Positions 24,879 to 34,019 are shown, counted from the first letter of the stretch. The stretch: 64,000 nucleotides of DNA from Sphingomonas sp. CCH21-G11 (GCF_001555965.1 NZ_LSHX01000036.1:119996-183995), one strand, 5' to 3'. Translations and numbers: made by a program. Notes: generated by a model from the sequence alone, not told the origin.

Positions 24879-25811
24879 ATGGACGACGATATCCGAACAG
24901 ACCGCCGCGAAGCGCTGAAATGCATGGCCTGGGCCGGGACTGGAGCCCTATGGGCATTGCATGGCGGGATTGCGTCGAGCGCGATCATCGATGTCGCGGT
25001 GGCGAGCCCGGCTAAATCGCCGGCCAGCTTTAGCTTCCTGCAGCTAAGCGACAGCCATATCGGTTTTTCCAAGCCGGCCAATCCCGACGCCCGCACCACC
25101 TATCGCGAAGCGATCGCCAAAGTGCAGGCGCTAGCCGTTAAACCGGATTTCATCATCCACACCGGCGACATCTCGCAGCTCTCGCGCGACGAGGAATTCG
25201 ACGACGCCGACCAGATCCTGCGCGAATGCGGCATCCAGACCTATTTCGTACCTGGCGAGCATGACATGGTCGACGAAGGCGGCGGCAAGGCTTTCCTGTC
25301 GCGCTACGGCAAGGGCAGCAAGGGCGCGGGCTGGTTCTGCTTCGATCATGGCGGTGTCCATTTCGTCGGGCTGGTCAATGTCGCCGATTTGAAGCCCGGC
25401 GGGATGGGCAATCTCGGTGCGGAACAGATGCTGTGGCTCAGGCGCGATCTCGCCGGACTCTCGGCTTCCACGCCGATCGTCGTGTTCGCGCACATTCCGC
25501 TATGGACGGTCTATGCCGAATGGGGCTGGGGCACAGATGACGCCCAAAACGCACTTGGTTTGCTGCGCCGGTTTGGGTCGGTGACGATTCTCAACGGCCA
25601 CATCCATCAGATCGCCCAGAAGGTCGAAGGGCGGATGACGTTCCATACGGCCCGTTCCACCGCATTTCCTCAGCCAATGCCCGGCACGGCTCCCTCGCCC
25701 GGCCCGCAACTCGTCCCGCCGGGCCAGTTGCGCAATCTACTGGGGATCACCGACGTTACGTTCGTGCGGGGCGACCATCGTATCGCGCTCGTCGATTCCA
25801 CGCTCGCCTGA
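24879..25811 (+). CDS. Exported metallophosphoesterase
   Basis: 310 residues. The N-terminus has a twin-basic stretch (TDRREALKCMAWAGTGALWALHG; here split RTDRREALK then hydrophobic) consistent with export. Calcineurin-like motifs are in order: DSHIGF (D-x-H), IHTGDIS (G-D), VPGEHDM (G-x-H-D, where most members have G-N-H-D), FAHIPLW (H) and NGHIHQ (G-H-x-H). They form the dinuclear metal centre for phosphoester hydrolysis; the substrate is unknown. Glu in place of the motif III Asn is a notable change. First of four apparently co-transcribed genes with cupredoxin, ECF sigma and anti-sigma. Confidence 0.8.
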   Translation: MDDDIRTDRREALKCMAWAGTGALWALHGGIASSAIIDVAVASPAKSPASFSFLQLSDSHIGFSKPANPDARTTYREAIAKVQALAVKPDFIIHTGDISQLSRDEEFDDADQILRECGIQTYFVPGEHDMVDEGGGKAFLSRYGKGSKGAGWFCFDHGGVHFVGLVNVADLKPGGMGNLGAEQMLWLRRDLAGLSASTPIVVFAHIPLWTVYAEWGWGTDDAQNALGLLRRFGSVTILNGHIHQIAQKVEGRMTFHTARSTAFPQPMPGTAPSPGPQLVPPGQLRNLLGITDVTFVRGDHRIALVDSTLA

Positions 25812-25822
25812 AAGGCCCCTCG

Positions 25823-26161
25823 ATGAATCGTCTAGCCTTTGCGGTCTGTTGTACCGTGCTCGCCGTACCTGCCGCCATCGCACTCTCGGCCCTGGCGCCC
25901 GCCCCGGTTCCTGCGGCGGTGCACATCTCGAATTTTACGTTCGGACCCAAGATATTGACCCTAAGGGTCGGCCAAACAATGACCTGGACCAATGATGACG
26001 ACATTCCGCACACCGTCGTTGCAACCGACAAGAGCTTCCGGTCGAAGGTACTCGACACCGGCCAGTCGTTCAGCGTCACTTTCACCAAGCCGGGCGCGGT
26101 CGCCTATTTCTGCTCGCTCCATCCGATGATGACGGGCAAGATCGTGGTTATGGCGCGCTAG
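25823..26161 (+). CDS. Small cupredoxin (plastocyanin-like)
   Basis: 112 residues. The signal sequence (MNRLAFAVCCTVLAVPAAIA) precedes a short cupredoxin with a full type-1 copper site: His in DIPHTVV and Cys, His, Met in YFCSLHPMMTGKI. It would bind one copper in the periplasm and carry electrons or sequester copper. Twelve bases separate it from the metallophosphoesterase and 16 from the sigma factor, so it is in the same operon. Confidence 0.88.
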   Translation: MNRLAFAVCCTVLAVPAAIALSALAPAPVPAAVHISNFTFGPKILTLRVGQTMTWTNDDDIPHTVVATDKSFRSKVLDTGQSFSVTFTKPGAVAYFCSLHPMMTGKIVVMAR

Positions 26162-26176
26162 TCGAAGGAGCGAAGA

Positions 26177-26782
26177 GTGATCGGCGGCTTTCGGCCCAGA
26201 CTGATCGGCGGGCGGGACGGAGCGCCAGATCCTCAACTGCGTTTCCGTGAGCTGATGCTGCCGCACCTCGACGCCGCCTACAACCTTGCCCGTTATTTGG
26301 CGGGCGATACGAGCCTTGCCGAGGATGTCGTGCAGGAAGCGTTTCTGCGCGCGTTTAGGGCGATCGATACCTATCGTGACGGATCGGCCCGCGCCTGGCT
26401 GTTCGCGATCCTGCGCAATTGCTGGCACGACCGCGTGAACGAACAAGTGCGCCGCGAGCGAGTGGTGATGTCCGAGGTCGCACTATCCGAAACCCAGGCA
26501 CTCGCCGTGGCGAATGTCGCCGATGATGGCGATACGCCCGAAACCGGGCTGGCGCGCGCGCGTGAGGTCGACACGGTGCGCGGCGTGATCGCCGATCTGC
26601 CCGAGCCGTTCCGCGAAACGCTGTTGCTGCGCGAGATGGAAGATTTTTCGTATCGCGAGATTGCGACGATGACCGGTGTCCCGATCGGAACGGTCATGTC
26701 GCGGCTCGCCCGCGCGCGCGACATGCTGACGAATCTGCTGCTGCCGCTGCGCGATGAAATCCGGGAGGAGCGCCAGCGATGA
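26177..26782 (+). CDS. ECF sigma factor
   Basis: 201 residues. Region 2: LDAAYNLARYLAGDTSLAED, VVQEAFLRAFRAIDTYRDG, ARAWLFAILRNCWHDR. Region 4: LPEPFRETLLLREMEDFSYR, EIATMTGVPIGTVMSRLARAR. GTG 26177 follows AAGGAGCG. The stop overlaps the anti-sigma ATG (ATGA). It should direct RNA polymerase to a small regulon that probably includes its own operon; the inducing signal is unknown, though the cupredoxin suggests copper or redox stress. Confidence 0.9.
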   Translation: MIGGFRPRLIGGRDGAPDPQLRFRELMLPHLDAAYNLARYLAGDTSLAEDVVQEAFLRAFRAIDTYRDGSARAWLFAILRNCWHDRVNEQVRRERVVMSEVALSETQALAVANVADDGDTPETGLARAREVDTVRGVIADLPEPFRETLLLREMEDFSYREIATMTGVPIGTVMSRLARARDMLTNLLLPLRDEIREERQR

Positions 26783-27519
26783 CATCATGCGCCGATCGGG
26801 AGATGCTGTTGCATGCGTTGCTCGACAACGAACTGGACGCGGCCAACGCCGCGGCGATCGAGACGCATTTGCGCGGTTGCAGCGATTGCGCGGCGCGGTT
26901 CGAACGGCTGCGCGCGTTGCATGGCGTGCTGCGGGACGAGGCGTTGCGATATAAAGCCCCCATCGGCCTGATCGACCGGATCGAATCCGTCCTGCCGGCG
27001 CCCACCCGCGCCAATCCCTGGCGGGCGCGGCTCGGTTGGGCAGGTGGCGGTGCAGGAGTGGCAATGGCGGCTAGCCTCGCGTTGATGCTGACAACCGCGC
27101 AGCCCGTTTCCCCGGAGTTGGAGCAGCAGCTCGTTGCGAGCCATGTCCGCTCGCTCCTGGCGGATCATCTGGTCGATATCCCGACGTCCGACCGGCATCT
27201 CGTCAAACCCTGGTTCAACGGCAAGATCAATTTCTCGCCCCCGACACCAAATTTGGCAGCTCAGGGATTTCCGCTGGTCGGCGGGCGACTGGATTATATC
27301 GGGGACCGGACGGTTGCCGCGATCATCTATCGTCGCAGGCTCCACACGATAAACCTTTTCGTGTGGCCGGCCACGTCGGACGATCCTGCGACGACTATGC
27401 AGATGGAGGGATATTCGGTTCGCCACTGGATACGGGACGGCCTCTCCTACTACGCGGTCTCTGACGTTGCGCCCGCCGACCTTGCGCTCTTCGAAACGAG
27501 CTTCACGCGGGGAGCATAG
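26779..27519 (+). CDS. Zinc-finger anti-sigma factor
   Basis: 246 residues. The N-terminal ASD-type domain holds the ZAS motif H-x3-C-x2-C (THLRGCSDCAARF, about residues 34-46) with an earlier His (LLHALLDNELD). A TM helix is at about 93-110 (GVAMAASLALMLTTA), and a periplasmic domain of about 130 residues follows. It would hold the sigma factor inactive until the periplasmic part is triggered. The C-terminal domain (VRSLLADHLVDIPTSDRH...) is shared with anti-sigma factors of this cassette type, as I recall. ATGA overlap with the sigma gene. Confidence 0.88.
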   Translation: MTSCADREMLLHALLDNELDAANAAAIETHLRGCSDCAARFERLRALHGVLRDEALRYKAPIGLIDRIESVLPAPTRANPWRARLGWAGGGAGVAMAASLALMLTTAQPVSPELEQQLVASHVRSLLADHLVDIPTSDRHLVKPWFNGKINFSPPTPNLAAQGFPLVGGRLDYIGDRTVAAIIYRRRLHTINLFVWPATSDDPATTMQMEGYSVRHWIRDGLSYYAVSDVAPADLALFETSFTRGA

Positions 27520-27750
27520 TATCTGCCCGCTCATTGTAGGCGGCACCGGGGGCAGCTCAATAACGCCGCACTTGAACGCACGCCGTCGGCACGAGCGGCG
27601 CGACGATCACCTACTCCGCGTCAGTCCGATCGTCTCTGAGGCGCGGCCGTATGCGGCCATGCAGCGAACAGGCGGTGGGACTGCAAATGATGTCTTCCAG
27701 GTCTGGTGTTGCAACCGGCCGGCATCATATTGAAAGCCGATAGCCCGCCG

Positions 27751-28599
27751 TTACGCTATCGCTCTAACCCGGCCTGTGACTTGCGCGCGCCCACCGGGCG
27801 TAGAGGAAGCATTGGCGTAAAGCTGGCAGGGCACTCCCATATCTTCACCTTGAATCACTTCGATCGTTTCATCGCTAATAATGGCTAGGTGACGAAGATA
27901 GGCCACGAGCGCCGCTGCGGCTGCTCCGGTGGCTGGATCTTCGTAAACACCGCCAGCCGCGAACGGGTTGCGAGCATGAAAACGCGAAGTGCTTTCGGCT
28001 TGGACCAAACTGATCGTCGCGAGGTCCCATTCGCGCATCAACTGCGCGCCCATCAGCATATCGTACCTCATCGCAGCGAGGCGCTCACGATCGCGAAGCG
28101 CAAGCAATAAATGGCGCGCCCCTGCATCAATAATCGCGGGCGGAATATTATCGTCAAGGTCAGTTTTTGTCAGCGAGAAAAGCTCTAGTGATCGATTAAT
28201 TAGTACGCTTGACGCTGGTTCATTCCGTGTTGGCGCGGAAGTTAAAATAGCGCTCAATTGAGTCCCGTCCCCGAAACCCTCTACGGTTGCTTCACCTTCG
28301 TTCAATTCCAGGTTGATCGGTCCATTCTCACCGCAGTTGAACAGCGCAGCACCCAAAGCAATCGTAGCATGACCACAGAAAGAAACCTCTGCTTCTGGCG
28401 CAAAGTATCTGACGCGATAGCCGGTGACAGTTGGCGCAGCGAAAACAGTCTCAGAATATCCGACGTCCGAGGCGATCCTCTGCATTTCATCAGAATCCGG
28501 CAACTTGTCGCAGATCACTACGCCAGCAGGATTTCCACCAGAGCCATTGCACGTGAATGCCGCAAACCTTTGAACCTTCAGAACACACTCCTTCGGCAA
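27751..28599 (-). CDS. PhzF family isomerase/epimerase-like protein
   Basis: 282 residues, full length for PhzF. N-terminal signature FAAFTCNGSGGNPAGVVI, YSETVFAAPT (the active-site Glu lies in YSETVF) and VSFCGHATIALG; C-terminal FAAGGVYEDPATGAAAAAL. PhzF-fold enzymes isomerise amino-acid-like substrates; the substrate here is unknown. Base composition is less GC-rich than the surrounding metal genes, hinting at separate origin. Divergent from the GFA gene. Confidence 0.85.
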   Translation of the reverse strand: MPKECVLKVQRFAAFTCNGSGGNPAGVVICDKLPDSDEMQRIASDVGYSETVFAAPTVTGYRVRYFAPEAEVSFCGHATIALGAALFNCGENGPINLELNEGEATVEGFGDGTQLSAILTSAPTRNEPASSVLINRSLELFSLTKTDLDDNIPPAIIDAGARHLLLALRDRERLAAMRYDMLMGAQLMREWDLATISLVQAESTSRFHARNPFAAGGVYEDPATGAAAAALVAYLRHLAIISDETIEVIQGEDMGVPCQLYANASSTPGGRAQVTGRVRAIA

Positions 28600-28735
28600 T
28601 TCCTGTACAAGTCCGCTTTTAGACGATCTGCCGGCTATCTCGCAGGCCGTTTCGCGTCAGAAAATTACAGCTCCGTCCGATCGGCGCGGGATGAAAATAT
28701 TTCCAAAAATCGTTACGCTTTGTTATGTTGAGTTG

Positions 28736-29215
28736 ATGACGATACACAAATTAAATTTGCCTCTCAAAGGGGGCTGTCGGTGCGGTCGAACGCGGTTCCA
28801 AATTGATGCTCGACCCCTTATGACCCACGCATGTCATTGCCGAGGTTGTCAGATTATGACGGCCAGCGCTTTTTCCCTAACTGTTGCCGTTCCATCGGCT
28901 GCCTTCAACATTGTCGAAGGAAATCCAGTGCCTGGCGGTTTGCGAAACCCCAAGGAACCTTACATGCATTGCGACTGGTGCAAAGCGTGGGTTTTTACCA
29001 AAAAGGAGCCTGACGCAGGCTATATAAATGTCCGCGCCATGATGCTTGATGACCCGTCTTGGTTTGAGCCCTTTATAGAAGTCTGGACCAGCGAGAAACT
29101 GTCCTGGGCATCAACACCTGCAAAGCACGGGTTCGCGAAAGAGCCGGATATGAGCGCCTACCCGTCCTTGCTGCGGGAGTTCGCAGCTTCTGACATAGGC
29201 TCATCTTTTATCTGA
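28736..29215 (+). CDS. GFA / CENP-V family zinc protein
   Basis: 159 residues from ATG 28736 (MTIHKLNLPLKGGCRCG). Zinc motifs GGCRCGRTRF, HACHCRGCQ and MHCDWCKAW match the glutathione-dependent formaldehyde-activating enzyme fold. An in-frame ATG at 28691 adds 15 residues. Proteins of this fold often lack the true GFA reaction, so only the fold is claimed. Like its neighbour at 27751-28599 the gene is less GC-rich than the rest. Confidence 0.85.
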   Translation: MTIHKLNLPLKGGCRCGRTRFQIDARPLMTHACHCRGCQIMTASAFSLTVAVPSAAFNIVEGNPVPGGLRNPKEPYMHCDWCKAWVFTKKEPDAGYINVRAMMLDDPSWFEPFIEVWTSEKLSWASTPAKHGFAKEPDMSAYPSLLREFAASDIGSSFI

Positions 29216-29219
29216 AAAG

Positions 29220-29375
29220 GGTTCTTATCAGCGTCCAGAGTAATTGTAGCCACCAGATGACGCTAGCGGCGATGGCCGCCGGGATGTTTTAATGTTGCGA
29301 TCGAAGCGCGTTGCGACCCTTCACGCGGCAGAACATGCGCTCGATGACAATGCGCTGCTGGTAGATTTTCGTGTC
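29220..29375 (-). mobile_element. IS5-family transposase C-terminal remnant
   Basis: The minus strand encodes TKIYQQRIVIERMFCRVK, then, after a one-base shift, VATRFDRNIKTSRRPSPLAS. This matches the end of IS5/IS427-type transposases (R-x-x-I-E-R-M-F-C-R-L-K...T-R-x-D-R-N). It ends at a frame-broken tail; the rest of the element is missing. Confidence 0.65.
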
Positions 29376-29589
29376 TCGTCTCCTGGCCGATGACTTTCTG
29401 CGATCGCGGTTACCTTTTCGACAATGTCGGCACGAGCGCTTTTACCCAAGGCAGCGAACGCGGGCGCGGCCAAACCGATGTTGCGGAAAAAATCTACAGC
29501 GTCGCTGACGGGGTCTCGGCCTGCGCCGGCAAGTTAGTTCCAGTCGACGAGTTCGAACGCGATGTTGTCCCGTCCTGCATTCGCTAGAA

Positions 29590-29886
29590 TGCCGCTCACG
29601 CGCTCTGGTCGGCAAATGCGAAAGGCCCAGAAGCCGAGCAGACCGGCCAATTCCTGACCGAGCAGCGCGCCTATCTCGACCTTCACATTCGAGACCGGAA
29701 CGGTTTTCCATCGGGTTGGGGCTTTTTCGAGGTCGACCGCAACAAGCCTGCGCGGGTGCTGCCAACTTCGGCAGCTGCTATTCGTGTCACCAGCAGCATG
29801 CCGCGACGCAAACGACGTTTGTTCAATTCTATCCGACGGCAAACCCGATCGCGATCAAGGCGGGCAATTTCGATGCCAAAGAATAA
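29590..29886 (+). pseudogene. Cytochrome P460 family remnant
   Basis: Plus-strand frames give AYLDLHIRDRNGFPSGWGFF, EVDRNKPARVLP and, after a one-base shift, GSCYSCHQQHAATQTTFVQF, YPTANPIAIKAG, ending at TAA 29884-29886. This is the end of a cytochrome P460 protein with its haem C-x-x-C-H. The N-terminal part and signal peptide are not recognisable. It lies directly upstream of the truncated copA and may be the left edge of the event that removed the copA start. Confidence 0.7.
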
Positions 29887-30049
29887 CAGCCAACATCAAT
29901 CCCGGCCCGTCGGTCTACGCCTTTGGCACCGGCTCGTTTGGTCTAACACTTACACAAATCCTTACACACTTTGCGGTTTCGCCACAAATTATAACGTATT
30001 CTCAATAATATACGGTTGCCTCGTCCCACTCAAGATCGCGCGTCAGACA

Positions 30050-31714
30050 ATGATGATCGACGGTCGCCCATCCCGCGCAATAGGGATCAACGGCACTGTG
30101 CCTGGGCCCCTGATCCGCCTGCGAGAGGGTCAGAATGTTCGCCTCAATGTCATCAACGATCTCGACGAGGACAGCTCGATCCACTGGCACGGCCTGCTCG
30201 TGCCGATGCAGTTCGATGGCGTGCCCGGCATCTCGTTTCCCGGCATCAAGCCGCGATCAAAATTCGTGTATGAATTCCCGATCAAGCAGGCTGGCACCTA
30301 TTGGTATCACAGCCATTCGGGGATGCAGGAGCAGCTCGGCCATTACGGTCCGATCGTGATCGATCCCGCGGGCACCGATCCGGTCGGGTTCGACCGCGAG
30401 CATGTCATCGTGCTGTCCGATCACAGCCAGATGTCGCCGGAAGCGATCTTCCGGAAAATGAAGCTGATGCCGGGCTATTTCAATTACCAGAAGCAGACGC
30501 TCTCTGGACTGTTGGCCGGCAAGAACCAGTCGCTCGACCAACGCGTCATGTGGGGCGGGATGCGGATGGACCCGACCGACATTTCCGACGCCAACGGATC
30601 GACCTACAATTTCCTCGTCAACGGGCACGGGCCACAGGATAACTGGACCGCGTTGTTCAAACCTGGCGAGCGCGTGCGGCTGCGGATCATCAACGCGTCG
30701 TCGATGACGACCTTCAACGTCCGCATTCCGGGGCTGAAGCTCACCATCGTCCAGGCCGACGGCCAGAACGTCCGCCCGGTCACGGTCGACGAATTCCAGA
30801 TCGGGGTCGCGGAGACCTACGACGCCGTCGTCGAGCCGACCGACGACCGGGCCTACACCTTCGTTGGCGAGGCGGTCGATCGTTCGGGCATGGCGCGCGC
30901 GACGCTAGCCCCCCGCGCCGGTATGGCCGCAGAGGTGCCGCCGCTGCGCAAGCGGCCGCTTGCGACCATGAAGGACATGGGCATGGGCGGTATGGGATCG
31001 ATGGGCGGCATGTCGGGCATGGACATGTCGGGTTCAGGCGGCAGGCATGGCCTGGCCGACGGCGCGATGGCCGGCATGGATATGGGCAAGAAGGACGTCG
31101 CGACGCCGGGCATGGCTCGCGACGACAAGATGCAGGGCATGAGCATGTCCGGCATGGACATGAAGATGCGCGACTTCTCCAACGCGCCCAAGATCGAGAA
31201 GAATCCGGGCGTGCAAACGGTCGCGATGAGCCCGGTCGATCGCACCAGCGAGCCCGGTCAGGTGCTGGAGAATGTCGGTCACCGCGTGCTGGTCTACCGC
31301 GATCTGATGGCGCTGGCGCGCAACCCCGACGTACGTGCGCCGACCCGTTCGCTCGACATCCACCTGACTGGCAACATGGAACGGTTCATGTGGTCGTTCG
31401 ACGGGGTGAAGATGTCGGACACGATGGAACCGTTCCCGTTCATCGAGGGCGAGCGGGTGCGGGTAACGCTCATCAACGACACGATGATGGCGCATCCCAT
31501 CCACCTGCACGGTCACTTCTTCGAGCTGGTCACCGGGCACGGCGAGCATTCGCCGCGCAAGCACACGGTCATCGTCCAGCCGGGCGGCAAGGTGAGTTGG
31601 GACCTGACTGCGGACGCCGTTGGCGACTGGGCGTTCCACTGCCATCTGCTCTACCACATGATGGCGGGGATGATGCGTGTCGTCTGCGTGCGCCCACGCG
31701 GAGAGGCCGCATGA
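30050..31714 (+). CDS. copA: CopA multicopper oxidase, 5' end lost
   Basis: The frame carries all four copper motifs: HWHG (residues 45-48 from ATG 30050), YWYHSHSG (around 86), HPIHLHGHF (around 482) and HCHLLYHM (around 530). It also has a Met-rich insert of the CopA/PcoA type (about 306-375, repeats like GMSGMDMSG). CopA oxidises Cu(I) in the periplasm. Homology begins about 30014 (VPLKIARQTMMIDG). Upstream sequence is AT-rich and unrelated, so the Tat signal peptide and first strand are missing. The open frame continues back to 29756 but that part reads through P460 debris. Without a signal peptide the product is probably not exported. copB overlaps by ATGA. Confidence 0.85.
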   Translation: MMIDGRPSRAIGINGTVPGPLIRLREGQNVRLNVINDLDEDSSIHWHGLLVPMQFDGVPGISFPGIKPRSKFVYEFPIKQAGTYWYHSHSGMQEQLGHYGPIVIDPAGTDPVGFDREHVIVLSDHSQMSPEAIFRKMKLMPGYFNYQKQTLSGLLAGKNQSLDQRVMWGGMRMDPTDISDANGSTYNFLVNGHGPQDNWTALFKPGERVRLRIINASSMTTFNVRIPGLKLTIVQADGQNVRPVTVDEFQIGVAETYDAVVEPTDDRAYTFVGEAVDRSGMARATLAPRAGMAAEVPPLRKRPLATMKDMGMGGMGSMGGMSGMDMSGSGGRHGLADGAMAGMDMGKKDVATPGMARDDKMQGMSMSGMDMKMRDFSNAPKIEKNPGVQTVAMSPVDRTSEPGQVLENVGHRVLVYRDLMALARNPDVRAPTRSLDIHLTGNMERFMWSFDGVKMSDTMEPFPFIEGERVRVTLINDTMMAHPIHLHGHFFELVTGHGEHSPRKHTVIVQPGGKVSWDLTADAVGDWAFHCHLLYHMMAGMMRVVCVRPRGEAA

Positions 31715-32853
31715 ACCGCGTCGTCGTCGCCGCGCTTTCTGCTGGTGCCGCGGTGATCGTTGCGGTCCCGGCCACGGCGCAGGTGTCGATGCAGGGCATG
31801 GACATGAAGGGCATGAAGATGCCGATGAAGCCGCCTGCGAAGAAAAAGGCACCGCCGACCACGCTAGCGAAAAGGCCGACGACCAGACGGCCTGCGGCGA
31901 AACCGGTGGCCGTTCAAAAACCGCCAGCGAAGGCGATGGAAAGCATGGCGATGCCCGGGATGGATATGTCGGATGCCGCCAAGGCGTCGACCGATCAGCC
32001 GATGTCGGGCATGGATATGTCAGGTGAAAAGGCGTCGGCCGACTCCTCATCTGGGAAGGCGATGTCAGGTATGACGATGCCCGACATGCAGGCGAGCGGT
32101 ACTGCTCTGCCAGCCGGGAACGCCCCGGCACCAATGCCTCCCACCGATCATTACGCCGACCGCTTCTTCCCACCCGCCGAAATCCACAAGGCGCACGAGG
32201 CGATGATGCGGCAGGAAGGCGGCCGCAATTTCTCCAAGATCATGTTCAATCTGGCCGAATATCAGATCCGCGACGGCAAGGACGGCTATCGCTGGGACGG
32301 CGAGGGCTGGTTCGGGGGCGACATCAATCGGCTGGTAATCAAGACCGAGGGCGAAGGCACATTCCGCGAGGGCATCGACAGCGCCGAGGTCCAGGCGCTC
32401 TACAGCCGCGCGATCGGTCCTTATTTCAATCTTCAGGCGGGCGTCCGTCATGACTTCCAGCCGTCGCCGACGCGCACCTACGCGACAGTCGGCTTCGAGG
32501 GTCTCGCGCCGTATCTGTTCGAGGTCGAGGGCGCAGCGTTCCTTTCGGACAAGGGTGATCTCCTCGGGCGCCTCGAAGGCTATTACGATCAGCGCATCAC
32601 TCAGCGGCTGATCCTCCAGCCGCGCGTCGAGCTCAATCTGTCGGCGCAGGATGTGCCCGAGAACAGGTTGGGCGCCGGTCTGACCAACGCCGAACTGGGC
32701 TTGCGGCTCCGCTACGAGTTCGTACGCGAGTTCGCGCCCTATATCGGTGTTTCCGACGACGCGAAAACCGGGCGAACCGCTGAGTTCGCGCGTGCGGACG
32801 GCAAGGATGCGACATCGACCAGCTTCGTGGCTGGCGTGCATTTCTGGTTCTGA
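31711..32853 (+). CDS. copB: CopB outer-membrane copper resistance protein
   Basis: 380 residues. Signal peptide (MNRVVVAALSAGAAVIVAVPATA), a Met/Pro-rich copper-binding region (about 26-130, with repeats such as MSGMDMSG and MPGMDMSD), then the CopB beta-barrel domain: DHYADRFFPPAEIHKAHEAM, YRWDGEGWFGGDINRLVIK and FVAGVHFWF at the end. CopB binds or stores copper in the outer membrane together with CopA. ATG 31711 overlaps the copA stop. Confidence 0.9.
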   Translation: MNRVVVAALSAGAAVIVAVPATAQVSMQGMDMKGMKMPMKPPAKKKAPPTTLAKRPTTRRPAAKPVAVQKPPAKAMESMAMPGMDMSDAAKASTDQPMSGMDMSGEKASADSSSGKAMSGMTMPDMQASGTALPAGNAPAPMPPTDHYADRFFPPAEIHKAHEAMMRQEGGRNFSKIMFNLAEYQIRDGKDGYRWDGEGWFGGDINRLVIKTEGEGTFREGIDSAEVQALYSRAIGPYFNLQAGVRHDFQPSPTRTYATVGFEGLAPYLFEVEGAAFLSDKGDLLGRLEGYYDQRITQRLILQPRVELNLSAQDVPENRLGAGLTNAELGLRLRYEFVREFAPYIGVSDDAKTGRTAEFARADGKDATSTSFVAGVHFWF

Positions 32854-32886
32854 CGCGCGACGGACGAACGCCAAAGGAGAAGCGAC

Positions 32887-33471
32887 ATGCAGGGTAGCGA
32901 TGAAAAGATGAAGATGGGTTACGGCCGGTTCGCAGCGATGATCGCGACGTCTACGGTCGTCATGTTCGGGCTGATGTATCTCAACACCTACGCTTTGAGC
33001 CACGTTTTCTACAGCCAGACGCGCACATGGATGGCGATCTATATGGGCGCGGTGATGGCGATCATCATGCTCGGCTTCATGTGGTCGATGTATCCGAACA
33101 AGCGCGCCAATCTGGCGATCATGGCGGGCAGCGTCGTCGTTTTCGCAGGAGCGCTATACTTGGTGCGCAGTCAGGAAACCGTCGACGATGTTTCCTGGAT
33201 GAAGGCGATGATTCCGCACCACTCGATCGCGATCATGACCAGCGAGCGGGCGCACATCAAGGATCCCGAAGTCCGCAAACTGGCGGATGGCATCATCGAT
33301 GCGCAAGTCCGCGAGATCGCCGAGATGAAGGCGATGATCGCCCGGCTGGAGGCGAGGCCGACACCGAATGGTGCGCCCGATCTGCCATCCTACCGCGATA
33401 CAGGTGCGACTCCGCCGCCGCCGCAGACGGACGAGAGCGAAGGTATCAATACCTTTCAGCCTATCCGTTGA
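32887..33471 (+). CDS. Membrane-anchored DUF305 protein
   Basis: 194 residues. Three TM helices (about 14-36, 47-68 and 74-94) are followed by DUF305 with AMIPHHSIAIMTSERAHIKD. A Pro-rich tail of about 40 residues ends FQPIR. Similar in layout to the protein at 19699-20148, which lacks the tail. AAAGGAGAAG precedes ATG 32887. Downstream of copAB and probably co-transcribed; a role in copper handling is inferred from the neighbours. Confidence 0.82.
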   Translation: MQGSDEKMKMGYGRFAAMIATSTVVMFGLMYLNTYALSHVFYSQTRTWMAIYMGAVMAIIMLGFMWSMYPNKRANLAIMAGSVVVFAGALYLVRSQETVDDVSWMKAMIPHHSIAIMTSERAHIKDPEVRKLADGIIDAQVREIAEMKAMIARLEARPTPNGAPDLPSYRDTGATPPPPQTDESEGINTFQPIR

Positions 33472-33689
33472 GTTTGGTTGGCTCCCCAACCTCAAAGGGG
33501 GGGCATAATTCGCCATGCCGCTGATGCCGTTGCCGAACCCGGGTCGCCGAACGTCTGCTTGTCCGCTTCAAGGCACGGACAGTGCTTTGGGAACTTGGCT
33601 ACCCACCCAGAGCCAATTGCTTGCGGATCTTGGCCTCTTCACCCTCGACAATCAGGCGAAGGGCATAACGAGTGCTGTGGCTGGCGGCG

Positions 33690-34019
33690 CTATATCTTGT
33701 CGATCGACTCGATCTCTCCGGCCTTTCCATCCCAGCGAAAGCTGAACTTGACCTTGTCGCCAACCTTTAAACCGTTGAGCTGATTTCCATTTGCATCGAA
33801 ACCCATGGTCATCGCGGGCCAGTGAAGTTCGGCGACGGGACCGTGCGCGAGGGTGATTTTGCCGGTACTGGAATCGATCGCCATGATCGTTCCTTCGCCG
33901 TTGCCGACCCTGGGATCTGCTTGCGCCGTTGCAGCAATGCCGTTGCCTTTGGCATCAACACCGGGATTGTCGCAGGCAGCGAGCAGCAGCGGCGCGATCA
34001 CAAGAATTGGCTTTTTCAT
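33690..34019 (-). CDS. cusF: CusF-like periplasmic Cu/Ag-binding lipoprotein
   Basis: 109 residues. Lipobox LLLAAC gives an anchored Cys16. The metal site is intact: [17 protein letters not shown] has the His, Trp (eight residues later) and two Met spacing of CusF (H36, W44, M47, M49 in E. coli). CusF hands Cu(I)/Ag(I) to CusB/CusA. It overlaps the cusA stop by ATGA and is last in cusCBAF. Being a lipoprotein rather than soluble is a small variation. Confidence 0.88.
   Translation of the reverse strand: MKKPILVIAPLLLAACDNPGVDAKGNGIAATAQADPRVGNGEGTIMAIDSSTGKITLAHGPVAELHWPAMTMGFDANGNQLNGLKVGDKVKFSFRWDGKAGEIESIDKI

Noticed and set aside
29390..29587. 65-aa plus-strand frame upstream of the P460 remnant
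   Set aside because: No clear match to P460 in this frame and no ribosome-binding site; treated as decayed DNA.
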